Source: Trichopria drosophilae
Taxonomy: Eukaryota; Arthropoda; Insecta; Hymenoptera; Diapriidae
Reading direction: 5' to 3'
Assembly: GCA_030407085.1 (NCBI GenBank)
Contig: CM059586.1
Coordinates: 18,060,001 to 18,124,000 of the forward strand
Length of the DNA: 64,000 nucleotides
Part shown: in pieces, positions 34,352 through 46,770 of the stretch
Layout of the letters: each line of letters opens with the position of its first letter
Numbering within the stretch: the stretch's first letter is position 1
Made by a program: the position numbers and the translations under genes
The notes under the pieces: model-generated
What the model saw: only the letters and a program-made list of their open reading frames with translations
Databases searched by the model: none
Told to the model about the DNA's origin: nothing

Positions 34352-35306
34352 GGTCTGACTAATCCGAATCCGAGGTCGGTTTACCCCAGCAAGACATGGT
34401 TTAGCCATAACCTCAAAGGACTCCAAATGAAATAAAACTGTTAAATCCGATAATCCCAAACAATTTTAAACCTATAACCTAGTAACAGATCGATTTTTCA
34501 CTTAAACTGGTAATAGTTTTAATTGATTTTTCAGTCTTTTTTGTAGTTATGGTCAAGCCCTGACTTGCTGGGGTTAGACTTCGGATTCCGATTCAGCGAC
34601 CCTAAAAACATAGACTATATGGAGCCAAACCTCCAAGTCGAAGAAACAACTTTTTTAGTTGATTTTGGAGTTTTTTTAAGGTTATGGCAACACCCTGACG
34701 TGCTGGGGTTAACCCTTATTGACCCATTTGTCCGTTTTTGTCTGCCAATTTTAAGCACGGATAACTTTGTTATTTATGCTTCAACAAATCTGAACATTTG
34801 TTGATATTTTCAAGTACTTTCAGAATACGGCACGAAAATTTTGAAAAAATCACCCATTCCTATCCTATTTTTTAATTAAAAGAAAAACATGATTTTTTGT
34901 GATAATTTTTTCTTTTAAATCGTATTTTCGATGCGAAAGAAATCTTGGCGATAGTTGACACCTCGAAAACTCTGGCTCAAAATATCAAAATAATAAAGTT
35001 ATACACACAAAAAATTCAATTTTCATCATAGAGGGGTTGTGCGAACACATCTAAAATAACACTATTACCAAAAAAAACGGTTTTTTACGGACTTTTTTGA
35101 AAAAATCGTTTTGTTTCATAATTTTCATGTCGAATTCTAAAAGAATATACTTGAAAATACCCGCCTACAAATGTTTCGATTTTTTTAAGCATAAATAACA
35201 AAGTTGTCCGTGCTTATAATTTACGGACAAAAATTGGGTCAATAGGGGTGAAACCGACTTTGTATTCGGATTCAGAGACCCGAAATAATTGACTATAAGG
35301 CGGTCC
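34352..35306. repeat. Composite foldback repeat (four related units)
   Basis: A unit reading GGTTATGGnnAAnCC..GACTTGCTGGGGTTA..CGGATTCnGATTCAGnGACCC occurs at 34352-34424 (minus), 34536-34626 (plus), 34665-34720 (plus, partial) and 35244-35306 (plus, 3' part). A separate inverted repeat of about 100 bp pairs 34710-34816 with 35148-35247 (AAGCACGGATAACTTTGTTA against TAACAAAGTTGTCCGTGCTT). The 79-codon frame at 34565-34804 is inside these units and is not a gene. The copies are well diverged, so the element is old. Class unknown. Confidence 0.65.
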
Positions 35307-36209
35307 AAAATTTGATCACGACCTCCTGCGGTGCTAAGTCCTAATCCATCAGCTTCTCTATAACTAATTGTAAATCCATCTCTTTCATTACTCCTAACAA
35401 TTTTCGCTGTTTTTTCTTCCTTCTCGTTTTCTTCTTCATCAGTTTTGTAACCATGTGATCAATTCGCTTAATCCCACATCTGATACTGTAAGAGTATGGA
35501 GAATCAACACCATAACAGATTTCTTCATTAATTGAAGATGACGATCGATCCAGCTGTGGTACATGGCGGACAATTTAATTAAGGCCAAAATACGGTATGC
35601 AACTAAAAAATAGACAATTTTCTTTGTTTCTTAGGTATGTCACATAATAATACTTAGAGAATATCAGCTCTCGGCGATGACTGTTTGATGATGATACTAC
35701 TGATACGTGGTTAATGCCGCTTCGAATTTTGGAAGATTTACCAACACTTTGTGTAATTACGTTTGAAAGCATAATCACAATTTGTAAGTAATTCCACTAC
35801 GTACTATATGAATGGATCTATTTCCATCTCCGCCGATATATTGACACTATTTGCCACTTAGTTGCCAGAATAGTACATTATACGTTGTAAAAATACAAAA
35901 CAAAAGTAAATCTGCAGCATTCGCGGCAAATTGACATATAGCGTTTAATACTGTTATTACAACGTCTTGTATTTTTCCCGGCTATTTTTGTTACAGTCCA
36001 ATTGTTTTTGGCTAGAGGCGTATTTCCATGGTTGCATTTACTTTTCCTCTCGGTGCAGCATCGCTTAAAAATTGACCTATATAATAACATACAAAGGAAG
36101 ATACGAGCTTACATGCGATTTCCGCCCTCGAGATGGAACCTCCGAAACTGATAAATTCCTTTTCACTATAATCGCTAACACCTAATGCCAAATTTGAGTG
36201 TTTTATCAC
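35165..36209 (-). pseudogene. Decayed coding-like tract, protein unidentified
   Basis: On the minus strand one frame from 36090 to 35341 (250 codons) has only five stops. It reads with protein-like composition, for example TPLAKNNWTVTKIAGKNTRR, then VITQSVGKSSKIRSGINHVS, then after a stop SSSSINEEICYGVDSPYSYS. A second frame, open for 98 codons from 35458 to 35165 without an ATG, gives DEEENEKEEKTAKIVRSNER then DGFTISYREADGLGLSTAGG before running into the composite repeat. A third frame (36209-36012) gives KHSNLALGVSDYSEKEFISF. Frame changes plus scattered stops fit a degraded gene or retrocopy; real exons with short introns are the alternative. I do not recognise the family. Confidence 0.3.
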
Positions 36210-36605
36210 GTGAGAAAGTTTGAAAGATCGTTATTGAAGTCACGGATTTGACAAAGAAAAAAGCGGCAATCTAAGTAGTAGTCCGCAGTCTTTTGTTGGC
36301 AGTATAAACAGATTGTTACTACTTAGATTACTGGGGCGGAAAACGTGGGTATCCTCCTTTCAAGAATGGGCTAAAATTTTGCACCTACACTATAAACGTT
36401 CTAGAGAATTGACCATGTCTTAGTTAAAAACTGAAAATCCTCTAAAATAAGTTTGTTTGTTAGTACTAACAATAACACAATTGGTTTTGTATTGAAATTA
36501 CAAAATTCTAATTCAGATTTTGAGAGCGCTCTATTTCCAAAACTTACAGACGAAAACGAAATACGATACTCGACCGTTTTTTTTTGAGATATGAGAAAAT
36601 CTTCT
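36210..36605. other. Non-coding tract with a short inverted pair
   Basis: CGGCAATCTAAGTAGTAGTC near 36265 is opposed to TACTACTTAGATTACTGGGG near 36316, about 35 bp apart. No gene is seen. Confidence 0.4.
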
Positions 36606-36990
36606 CCAGCTAGACAATAAATAGACGGCGAACTTTCTCACGTGAAGCCTCGTCATCGCTCGGGTACGAAATCGCGACGTTTAATACACGAATCAACATT
36701 TGAATTTGAAAGCCCAGGGTTAGCTTTCTCCTTGACACCGTCCCTTTATTCCCGCGCAAACGTACAGAGACTCGCGCACACGTTTCCCGATAATCACGTA
36801 TATACGTAATGTATTCCGTTAGCTCGAAAGATACCACGTGATCTTGGTGCTTTGCCCCTTCCCGCCCCTTGCCCCATAACTCCCCCCCCCCTCCTTTGAC
36901 CGTTGCACCTTTCTTTATTTCCCGATGCTCTCTTTCCCTCCTCGACAAAGGCGAATTCGCCTGAAATATTAGTCGTTCCACTTTTTTACC
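36606..36990. promoter_or_regulatory. GC/CpG-elevated island (candidate promoter or regulatory)
   Basis: Strongly GC- and CpG-elevated block with a C9 run (36884-36892). A 123-codon minus-strand frame (36610-36981) covers it; the translation is R/E/G/K-rich with no domain, as expected when stops are scarce. It could be a promoter or 5' UTR of a gene outside the window, but no TATA/Inr/DPE set or splice donor could be argued convincingly. Confidence 0.22.
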
Positions 36991-39900
36991 ATTTTAAAGA
37001 AGAAAATATTCCAACCGTACTGGATTTAAAATTTAATGTCTATTCACATTGCTGAATTTAGAACGAATATTGAAGATAAAATACCTTTCTCTTTTTCGTC
37101 AATTCTTGCGGGCTCTAAAGAACTCAAAAATGCATTAATAAACTGACCCACTTATGTCTGACTATTCTTCGTCCATGGAGAGTTGCGAACAAATGATATA
37201 TCAAAAGAAGTCCTTTTTTGTAATTCGTGCTTTGAATAACTTTGATATGACTAGCTTTGGAGACAGAAAATGTAAAATGGAGTGTAATTTGTATACAAAA
37301 TAAATATACCTTCGTAGTTCTTTTAAATTTTAACTGATTGCAAGAAATTGGCTAAGTAACTGGGAAGAACTTTTGGTCCGTTTTCCCGACATTTTTTCTA
37401 ATTTTTTATTATTGTTAGGCCAACAGTGATTAACAAATTGTCAAATTTTGAAAATGCGAGAGTCTTCTGCAGCTGGAAACTGCAATTAATTTTACATACA
37501 GTAATTTATTACAGGATTAATTAATATAAGTTTCTCCATAATGTCAGATTTTTAATTGTACAGAAGTCTAGTAGAAAACTAGTTTCAGAGGGATACAATT
37601 CTGTTTTGGGAAAACATACTTTGTGACTCAGTCACATCCCCATAGTGTCTGTTAGAATTTACGTAGATTCTTATTTTTCAATTGCAAACTTATATTATAA
37701 ATAGTCTCATAACTCGAATTTTGTAGTGTTGTCTGTCAAATAAAGTGGAGAACTTGCCTTTATGTTTATTCCATTATTAACCCTATTGTGCCTGAATTAT
37801 ACGGGACTAAAAAGCTGTCAAATGTTCATATTTCTTAGCAACTGTCTGGAGAGAGTCAAGTATCATTTTTAATGTTTTCGGGGACGCTGATTTCAAATCC
37901 GGTGTCAGTTTTTTTGTAAAAGCAAGTCCATGTACCTCAAAATCAGTAGTTGAGGGTGTTTACGTATGTAGAACACGAAATAAAAATATATTTTGAAAAA
38001 AAAATACAAAGAATTGAATGCTCCTAAAATTTTTCTGCTTCATTTTTTATTTTTTGTGACGTCATTTCCGGTCCGATGTACACCATTATATACTTACTTG
38101 TAAGTCGTTATCGAGACACATTATTTATAGAAAAGTAGATTATCTCCTTCCAGAGATAACAATGAAAAATTATTGTGGATATTATATCGAATTTATCGTA
38201 AATTTCATGAAAGTTTAATTTTGTTTATGGAAGCAACGATTAGTATTTAGACGTTCTAACTTAGTCGCGTTTAATTTAAGCTGTCGTAGACCTCAAAATA
38301 TTATGTAGTTTCCAATTTATACAAAAAGGCACCGACGAGGATATAGAAGCGTCACGTTAATATAAAAATCTGCGTATATTTTTGAAAATAAAAACTTGCA
38401 CTAATGCAACAACATTTCTCGTTGACTAGGAGGAATCCCTATCGTATACAATAGATTACACATAGTTGTATAGCGAAAAATAGCCAAGAGACCTATGAAA
38501 AACGACAGATTCATTGCATATGAGTTTACGTAATTTACATAATACCCTGGGCTCTTACCACTTACGAGAAAGACGGGAGTAGGAATGCATGCTAGAGTTC
38601 TCTCGCTTCATGATGCGGCACCATGCGGCAGGTGTTCGTATTAACCGTTCGTATTTACTAATCAGTAAAAGCGTGTTTTATTTTATCGGCCATTAATGTA
38701 AGAAAAATTATATCCCAAATTTTATTTTTGCTATTAAATTTCAACTAGGATTTCTCCGATGCCTCCCCTTAAAATGGTCTAGGTAATATTTTAAGACTAG
38801 GAATATTGACACTCAACTACAAACTAACAATAATATAACAATTTATAACAATAAACAACATCAACAAAATGCATCACAATTATAACTAAGATGTAGATGC
38901 TTTATATTGAACGAGAGCTTTTTTCTTCGGATATCAGAAAATTGCTTACAAAATTCGGAAATGTTGATGTCAAAATTAATGGACTAAGAAGGACGAACTT
39001 TTTAACGATTTTTTACTTTTCTTTTTCATAAAAAACATAAGGGACAAAATCAATAGAATTGATACGTCCAGATCATCTTGATATTTCATGTTTTATTGAC
39101 CTAATTAAACAGTTCGAAACGTTTTTCGTGTGGGTAGAATCACTCCGATATATTTTTGTTGTTTTTATTCAATCTGCCTGTTTTCCAAAGAATTGTCGTA
39201 AAATATGTAAAGTTTATGCTTCGGAGGGAAAAAATACCGCGCGTCGTCACGTCAAAAGATGTCGCTGTGAGACATGGCAGTCCGAAATATTTTATTGTCC
39301 CCGCTATAAAAATGTATTGTAACAAGTGTCTTTAGCAATATTTTGACTTTGACTTTTTTCCGTATTATTCATAAATAATCTATCCGTTACTTCAACTTGA
39401 AGCCTGTTAATAATTCTAATAGCTATGCTGTCGGTAGAAATGTACTAGTTTTCAATGTATACACAATGTTGTAAGTACATTTTAAATGATGATTTTTAAA
39501 TTTTGATTGCCCAAAATTTGTTTTTAAAATAATCTAGATTGTTTTGATTAACATAGAACTAAGAGTTTAGATTGTCATTATTTTATATTGCAACAAACAA
39601 AAATTTGCGACAATTGGGTTACTATACCTTAGGTATTAGGTCTGAATGGATAGTAACGTGACTGGAACGCTGCCACCATTTTCACCAATTGATATTAAAA
39701 GGTTATCATGCCTGTTTATTGCTCTACAGCAGTGGACATCATTTCTGAACTGCACGAGACTTCAGTTCAACAGAAAAATCATTTTTACTGAAAAAATCGT
39801 TTTTTATTAATCATGACTTCTGTTTTAACGTAAAAATATATTTTTTTAAGTCGCTGAAGTCGGGTGTGGGTTGTTGAAATGACGATAAACAATATTCCGA

Positions 39901-40955
39901 AAATTTCGAATCAGCGTATCTCCAGGCTCTTTTGAATGACATTTTTTTCAGATTTGTCCAAAGTTTCTCCAAAATCCCTTTCGGGATTTGAATTTACGTG
40001 ATTTTGATCCACACCGTTGGTGTCGACTTGTTTTGGAGAATTATTGTTGATCTTGTTTTGTATGAATCGTCTCGTTTTTACCAAGGAAGGTTTTCTTCTA
40101 ACTCAAGTTTTTTATTAAACCCGGAAATCATATTAGGATGTACAAAACTCTTGGTATAAAACATAATAAAATGGTATTAAGGTTCAGACATATTTATTGC
40201 AAACCTGCCATTTCTATAAATACAGAAGTTTTGTTAATACAATATAGTAATTTCTAACGATTTACTAAACTTCGTTATTGACAGATTTGGTCAACGATGA
40301 TTGCATTAAATTATGTACCTATTCGGTCTTGCATTGCGTACAATTGTGCTTAACGAGATTGCAGGCAATTAAGTACAATTATATATAATTGTCTTGCCAC
40401 GGTACCAACCCACGAGTTTGACCGCAAGATGTAGTCCTGGCCTTTAAGAGATCGTAATTATCGTAAAACTGGGAAGATTTACGTTGCTTGGTTTTTAAGC
40501 TCCGTTTTCGTGCAATGATTTTAATTGTTTCATTTAGTAATAACATAATTTCATGCTCGGTTCGTTTTGGAGTAAATTACGTTATGACGCTCTTAATCAA
40601 CATATAATACGCAATATTGAATGATGAACGACTCAATTGATGTTTTCGTGATGAGAGTACTGATTGTCTTAGTTTGGTCGAGATTAGAAATTATACATTC
40701 ATAATGTATAATTCCCCATAGTCTGTGTTCAACGCGTAATTCAAAGAATAAGTAAGACTATGATTAATGCGAGTGATGTTTTTCATGATGTAATATTATC
40801 ATGATTTATTTGCAGAGGATGCTATCAACAGTCGATTATTTATGAGGATGATTTCTAGTTTATAGAATCTGTTAATGTTTTCAATCATCATGACGGTGCT
40901 GACGATGAACATTTTTTACGATTTCATTTTACAATTAAAAAAAAATGAGACTGAA
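36991..40955. other. Non-coding tract with an island at about 38210-38660
   Basis: The island at 38210-38660 is CpG-elevated, unique, and has palindromic GCGGCACCATGCGGCAGG; it could be regulatory. Near 37885-37950 is a minus-strand fragment of the CCGCCAT family (GGGGACGCTGATTTCAAATC). The open frame pair at 39059-39325 occurs on both strands over the same bases and has no domain. Remaining sequence is AT-rich and unique. Confidence 0.4.
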
Positions 40956-40959
40956 CTAG

Positions 40960-41036
40960 AGAGATTCGATGCGCGTCGGGGCTCGAACCCAGGACCTCTA
41001 TCTTCAGCTGAAGATTTCAAGGATTCTCGAATGGTC
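40960..41036 (-). repeat. tRNA-derived sequence (SINE head-like)
   Basis: Minus strand: GACCATTCGAGAATCCTTGA, CTTCAGCTGAAG, then GAGGTCCTGGGTTCGAGCCC and CGACGCGC. The end is a strong T arm with B-box GGTTCGAGCCC. The D-arm side is degenerate and a cloverleaf cannot be drawn. A T-rich run follows on that strand (complement of 40937-40945), as in the other two tRNA-derived copies. Confidence 0.5.
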
Positions 41037-41039
41037 TGC

Positions 41040-44000
41040 TTTGTTATGCATAATGAATTTTGGAAGTCATCTTACATCTGTTTAGAATGTTACAGAAGTT
41101 AGATAATTTTTTTAAGAATCTACAATTAAAGTATACAGGATTAAACCCATTTTAATCACACTTCAATTTTAATCCATGACAAAAGGAAGATCTTTTTGCG
41201 TCGGTTGGAGGATGCAGTTTCTAAATTTGCAACCATTCAAGGTTGATCGAAATCATACTCGGAGTCTTGTAACATTACGAGATGTTGATAAACATCTTTC
41301 ATCCCGATGTAAGAGAATTTCGCAGGCTGCGAAACAAGAAGCCAGGTAAAGTTGTAAAAAAACGATCGAATCGTCGCTCGTAACTGGCTCGTTTCACCAC
41401 AAGATCGTGGCTCATTCCACGACGTCTTCCGGGGAAATAACAATGGAACGAGGTCGTAACCACAGGTCAGGCCCGTGAAACTGTGCCCAAGAAACGTGAC
41501 ACAAAACGATACCGCAAGATACGAGTTCTTCGCGTATATTCCTCCCTTCCACCCACAAAGTTACCAGATTCACTCTCGATTCTTTTCAGCGAATTTACAC
41601 CATCTAACTGTTCGTTTTTTAACGTGAGATAGTTGCCGTCGCAAAATTGTTGTAGATATTTCGTTTGCTAAATCTTTGTATTTTTTTATTTGCGGCAGAG
41701 ATGAGAATCTCTACTATTATGGTTGAGGTTCGTACCGTTAGCTGAGTTATTGTCATTTTCACTGAGGTTATTTTATTGCTAACTATTTCGCTAGCACTTC
41801 GGTAACTCTTAGCCGAACTTTCTATCATGTTTTAAGGTATTTCCTGAATCACGTCATTATACTATATGGATACTATCTTTGTACGTCCGATGTTAAGATG
41901 ATATGGTGACCGTGATGTCCTTTATTTCCAACTGCTTTATTATGGGGGTTTACAAGTTTAAATTAGGTTTGAAAATGATGATACTTGCTGTCATTCCATT
42001 TGCTTGGATGATGCTTGAGATCAAGGTGCATGCAGTATTTTATGAATCTGCGGATCGCAAAATTCGATAATCAAGAAATCTTGATGGAACTGGTCAACGG
42101 ATTTTTTATAATCGTTTTTATAAAATTTCGGTTTTTGGATTATCGATTTTATGAAATGTTTCCTTTTTTTTATTTGGTCCTCTTTCTTTTATCAGCTTTT
42201 TTTTATCGTGTGATATTGTAGACCCTTGTCGTGGTTCCTTGCTAAAAGTCATACATTTAGCTGCTTGTGGACTAGTGTAAATGGTAACTTTGCTGATTAC
42301 ATGAAAAAAGTTCCTATGTTAGTTGAAAAAGAGTAGTATATCCATTCTTATCACTTTTTTCATGACATTACTACTCTCGGAGATTCTTAGAGTGAGAAGC
42401 CACTTTTTATGGAGTAAAAATTCAGCCACTTTAATGGTAGAGTGATTTTTCACTATTAACGAGTGAAAATTCGCTCATTATGAAGAGAAAACTCGTGGTA
42501 CATGGGTTGAAAAATCACTTTTATCATTACTATCCCTTCATTGTTTATAATTGTTTATAAAACTAGGATATGGGCATTTCTCTTATGGGAGATTAAACAT
42601 CTGTTTAAATATTCTATATTAGGAATAATTTAGAATTAATTTCTTGACCACACTCAAACCCTTTCATTGTTTATAATTGTTTATAAAACTCGGATATGGG
42701 AATTTTATATATTTTTCCACATTTAAATAATTCCTAATTCTGGTATGAAGTAAAGAAATCGTGTCTTCGAGACTGAACTTTAAGACGTGCATGTTAACAT
42801 TTTGAAAATAAAGGTGAAAGTATTCAAAATGTCAGCTAAAACACGAACAAATCACGGAAATGTTCAGGAATTTCAGATTTGAAAATTATACATTTTCGGA
42901 AAAAATGAAGAATAAGCTGAAATTTTTTCGGAATTTTATGAAAATTTTGATCACTTTTAAAAATTTCAAATTGTTGAAAAATTGGAAAAGTCTTCGGACC
43001 AAATTCGGAAAAATATCATGATATTCATTGAGCAATTCCAAAAACTTTTTGTTTTGTAACATTTTTTTCTTTTTAGGTAAGAAACAAATTTCTGAACCTT
43101 TCGTCGATTTTTCGAGTTTGATGCGCTATTTTGGATACTTTAACCTTTATTATCAAAATGTTACTACGCACGTTTTAAAGTTTCAGTCCAAGGACACGTG
43201 AAATAGGAACTTTGCAATTATTTCAATGTGAAAAACAAGGCAAAGAAAAAAAAACAATTTGAAAAATGCATGTTTTTTTCCAGTGTTACTATCAGATGTT
43301 AAATTATTATAATGACAAAAAATTAGATGTAAAAATGAAAATGGTTACCAGGTAGAAAATGTAGTAAGGATGTCGTCTTCTGATGAGCTTTAACTAACGG
43401 AAAGCAGTAATAGCAACCACAAACCTGTCCGACGCTATATTTACTGCGTTCTTTAGTTGGTATAACCATTTTCTCTTTAGAGTAACTAATCACTTTCAAT
43501 AATGGAGGTAGTACGTATTGTATTCGAGATGAATTATGAACAATGCATTTCTTAAACTGCTTATTAAATATAGCTGTAAAGATACTTTTTAAACAAAGAA
43601 AAGATTAATACGTTGAACACGGTTAGATTTTATTTACTTTATATTTTATAACTTTATAGCAATGCCTGTTATATACCTTCTACTTTCAGCAGTTTCAGCT
43701 TAAATCTTTTCATTTATATACTTTTTTTCGTTATTTGATATAATATGTATAATGCAGAATTGTGTACTTTATTGAGAACATTTAAAATTGTTTATTTGAC
43801 GTAAGTTTGTATTGATAAAAGAATAAACATTTTATTTCTACGATGTAATGTAAAAGAGATTTTGCACAGAATTGATAAAAATTAAAACGTAGTTTACTAG
43901 TATGAAACCTTTATTGCAAAGGATAAATCTTCCATACGATATTTTCGTTGTCATGTTTGGATAACCTTTTATTCAAAATTGCTGGTAAAATGCAAACATT

Positions 44001-44490
44001 CATTTTTATCACACTCTGTACGGTAATGTAATATAAAACCGAAGTACTGAATCTTCTTTCCGGAAATTTCAGGATAATACTTTATTTTTAAATATTAATA
44101 TTATGAAATTAAATACACAAGCAAAAGAAACATTTAAAAAATACATGCACATGCTATAATACAAGTAACTGATACCGATCTCAACAAATTACATAATTGG
44201 TACAATGCATCAATGACATCGATATTGGTGATATCAATTACATTGTCTAGGATGTTCCTAGGATCTCCGGTTACTATAAATGTTATTTTCCTCTATTATA
44301 AACACGTGTATTAATAAGAATGATTATATCAAAGTAGTGCCAGTGATTTTTATTCGTGTCGTATTCAAAATTTTTGTTTTTTTTTTAAACAAAATTGGTT
44401 GTATTAAATGCATTTAAAATTCTTAAATTCTACATATCAGATGTTGCTACACTCTCAATTAGCTTTTGTTAGAATTTTCAAACATTTTTA
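41040..44490. other. Non-coding tract with an island (41220-41600) and local duplications
   Basis: The 41220-41600 block is CpG-elevated and unique; its 68-codon minus-strand frame (41237-41443) shows no domain. The 42420-42480 part has self-complementary GAGTGATTTTTCACT units. A direct repeat of about 45 bp (listed separately) lies at 42534-42579 and 42659-42705. The rest is AT-rich and unique. Confidence 0.4.
42534..42705 (+). repeat. Direct repeat pair, about 45 bp, 125 bp apart
   Basis: CATTGTTTATAATTGTTTAT then AAAAC(T)(A/C)GGATATGGG occurs at 42534-42579 and 42659-42705 with only a few differences. Each copy itself contains a tandem TTGTTTATAA. The spacing suggests a local tandem duplication. 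Confidence 0.7.
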
Positions 44491-44494
44491 TATT

Positions 44495-45005
44495 TTTTTA
44501 TCCACCATATTGGATGAGAAATCTTAAGTTGTAAAAATTGTATAATAGATTAGTATTCCACGACACTAGAAACTCCACAGTAGCTAATTTTATGAAGATT
44601 TATTAAGACTTTCGACTTTTAATCTGCCATATTGGACCCCTCCGTTTGAATAACAGAAATGTGATTCAAGATTCCTGCTCAGCTGCTTCAAATACATCAG
44701 AGAAGCCATTTTTGTGAAGATTTTCTAATTCTTCAAACTTTTGATCCGCCATATTAAGTTGCATAAATTGTACTATAATTCTATAATATCTGGTCTTCAT
44801 CCAATGAGGCCAGGGAACAAAGTACCGAAAATGAACACACCGAATGGCCAAAATTTCGATATAGCATGGCTCTAGCATGATTTTCTTCACTTTGTCTTTG
44901 AAAATTTGGCGAAAAGGAAGCAAATTAAAATACCTTGGCAATATCGATATTTAACCTTTCGGATTTTTGATTTTTGGTACTTTGTTCTCCGGCCATCCAA
45001 TGAAT
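44495..45005. repeat. CCGCCATATT-family fragments with an inverted pair
   Basis: ATCCACCATATTGGATGA (44500), ATCTGCCATATTGGACCCCTCC (44622) and GATCCGCCATATTAAG (44740) are three diverged starts of the family motif in the same sense. GAACAAAGTACCGAAAAT (44816) opposes TTTTTGGTACTTTGTTCTCC (44973). The minus-strand frames at 44666-44941 and 44925-45119 lie in this repeat material. Confidence 0.5.
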
Positions 45006-45399
45006 TTTAAATGTCATTAGTATAAATTTATTATCAACGACCTCCGTTAAAGAGTATGATTCCACATAAATTATAGAGTTTAAGTTTGAGTGCATTTTAT
45101 CAAAGAAATAACCTGTCATGCATATATAAGTTTGTATTCAAAGGATGTGGCGAACAAAACAGTAAGACATTCATTTCTATGGCTAACGACAGTACTTTCC
45201 GACATTAAAAGACGTTTATTTTAAGTTTAAACATTTGTTTAGTGAGATAGTAAGTAAAAATTTACTAAAAATTTCAAAAAAAGTTTGGCTCAAATCTGAA
45301 AGAAGTAGAAAAACTAAAAAAAATCGAATTAAAGTAACGTAAGCAAGGAAAAACAAAGGAATGAAACGTAAGTCGAAGAATCGACTAAAAACTAGTCGT
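45006..45399. other. AT-rich non-coding tract, nothing recognised
   Basis: A-rich on the plus strand towards the right end (45270-45360). No feature supported. Confidence 0.5.
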
Positions 45400-45620
45400 T
45401 CGCAGATACATAGTGAGGTGGGGAAAGGTGAACGGGCGAAGAGACAGGAGATAAGTTGGAACAGCTGATCAAGAGGGGAGATGTCACAGTCGCAGTCAGA
45501 GTGTCCGAGTCTGGCACCATGCGGTCTACTGGGCACACATGGCTGAGACTGCCTTGGAATATCGTTCCCTTGCGACATTGCCAACTCGATCTACCGCTTA
45601 ACTAGCGTGTAAGAAGCGAT
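45400..45620. promoter_or_regulatory. GC-elevated block, possible exon or 5' region
   Basis: On the minus strand a 122-codon frame starts at 45584 with GGCAATGTCGCAAGGG around its second ATG. Its first 50 codons are plausible protein (MSQGNDIPRQSQPCVPSRPH) but then it turns into F/L-rich chance sequence. On the plus strand the same bases also read openly (ETGDKLEQLIKRGDVTVAVR). Because both strands are open, local GC content is the simpler explanation. No family recognised and no convincing splice sites. Confidence 0.2.
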
Positions 45621-46590
45621 TCGGAACACGCTGTTACATATCGAGTTCTACATATTATCAAAAACCTCGCAGACAGCTTAGATGATGCTAAGTCGAATAA
45701 ATGATGTTTACTACTCAAACAAAAATCGCGCAAATTGGATTTTGTAAACAGGTCATGATGGATTTCAAATCTATATTGAAACAAGCTGTAATCGGCAATA
45801 AATAAAAATATAAAGCCAAGATCAGTATTATTACATCACAATGATCCGACAATGTAACTTTTGTTAATGATGTTACAAAAAAGTTTTGAATTCGAAACGA
45901 TAGCAGCAAAATACTTTGGTTGTAATTCCATAAAAGTTTAGTAATTTTTAGTTGCAGTAACATTCCATGAATCATAACAACGCTTTCGATTGCCTAATGT
46001 TAATACTGTGACGTTGAAAGAAAAAGGAAAATTACTTTTAATAGAGGTGATTATCATTCTACCTTTTTCTCACTTACTTTATTATTTAAAAAACCAATCC
46101 ACGGCTTTTTTGCATACGATAAAATATCACTACTGACAAATAATCACAAACAAAAATAACAATAAAAACAATACCAACAAAATAATGAGAATAAAATCAC
46201 GGGCGAGAACTATCAGTTTTAAATGATGTAGTGAAGGCAGTCCCCCTCCCCTTTTTGTACGTTGTAACGCCCACTGGGGAAGACTCCGCCCACTCCCTAC
46301 CTAAATACTATCCTGACCTAACCTAGTTGGAACCGTGTCTATGTATGCGAGTACATTTCAGTTTTGGGTCGTGAAACTTTTCGGTTATGTAATGAACGTG
46401 TAATTAGACAATGTCTTAGTACCTTTATTAAATTTTATAGAATTTGTCCCCGTGACTCTTCGTTTTGCATAAATATGGATCAAATACGGTAGACAAATTT
46501 ATCAAAAATTAAGAAACCTATACTTCAATAGTCCCACCTACATAGTGCACAACATTTTTAGCGATTTATCTCAAATTATTGAAATGTTTG
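45621..46590. other. AT-rich non-coding tract
   Basis: No gene is seen. A single CTGACCTAACCTAG at about 46314-46327 echoes the CCTAA tract at 9925-10525. The minus-strand frames 45602-45784 and 45715-45975 have no domain. Confidence 0.5.
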
Positions 46591-46770
46591 TCCACCATTT
46601 TGAATTTCGAAAAACTGACATCGGATTCGAAATGAGCAACCCCGAAGATCACGGAGTATGGATTTTCATGAACTTTTCTTTAATTTAAAAAGTGTTGGCC
46701 GGCATATTGGATCCGTCATTTTGAATTGCGAAAAACTGACATCGTTATTTAGTATATCCTCTGGAATGTC
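46591..46770 (+). repeat. CCGCCATATTGG-family repeat, tandem pair
   Basis: TCCACCATTTTGAATTTCGA (46591) with AAAAACTGACATCGG, and again GCATATTGGATCCGTCATTT (46702) with TTGAATTGCGAAAAACTGACATCG. Each is followed by material resembling the CAACCCCGAAGATCACGG phrase of other copies. Confidence 0.6.

Noticed and set aside
36610..36981. 123-codon minus-strand open frame
   Set aside because: R/E/G/K-rich translation of a GC-rich block with a poly-C run; no domain, no splice support.
37779..37800. TTAACCCTATTGTGCC as a piggyBac end
   Set aside because: No inverted partner ending in GGGTTAA was found downstream; a similar lone TTAACCCTTTCCGGCAC near 9679 also has no partner.
39059..39325. 87-codon plus-strand Cys-containing frame and 61-codon minus-strand frame
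   Set aside because: Both strands are open over the same bases, cysteine spacing fits no known finger or knot, no context.
45216..45584. 122-codon minus-strand frame as a gene
   Set aside because: The second half is F/L-rich chance sequence and the opposite strand is equally open; kept only as a low-confidence block.
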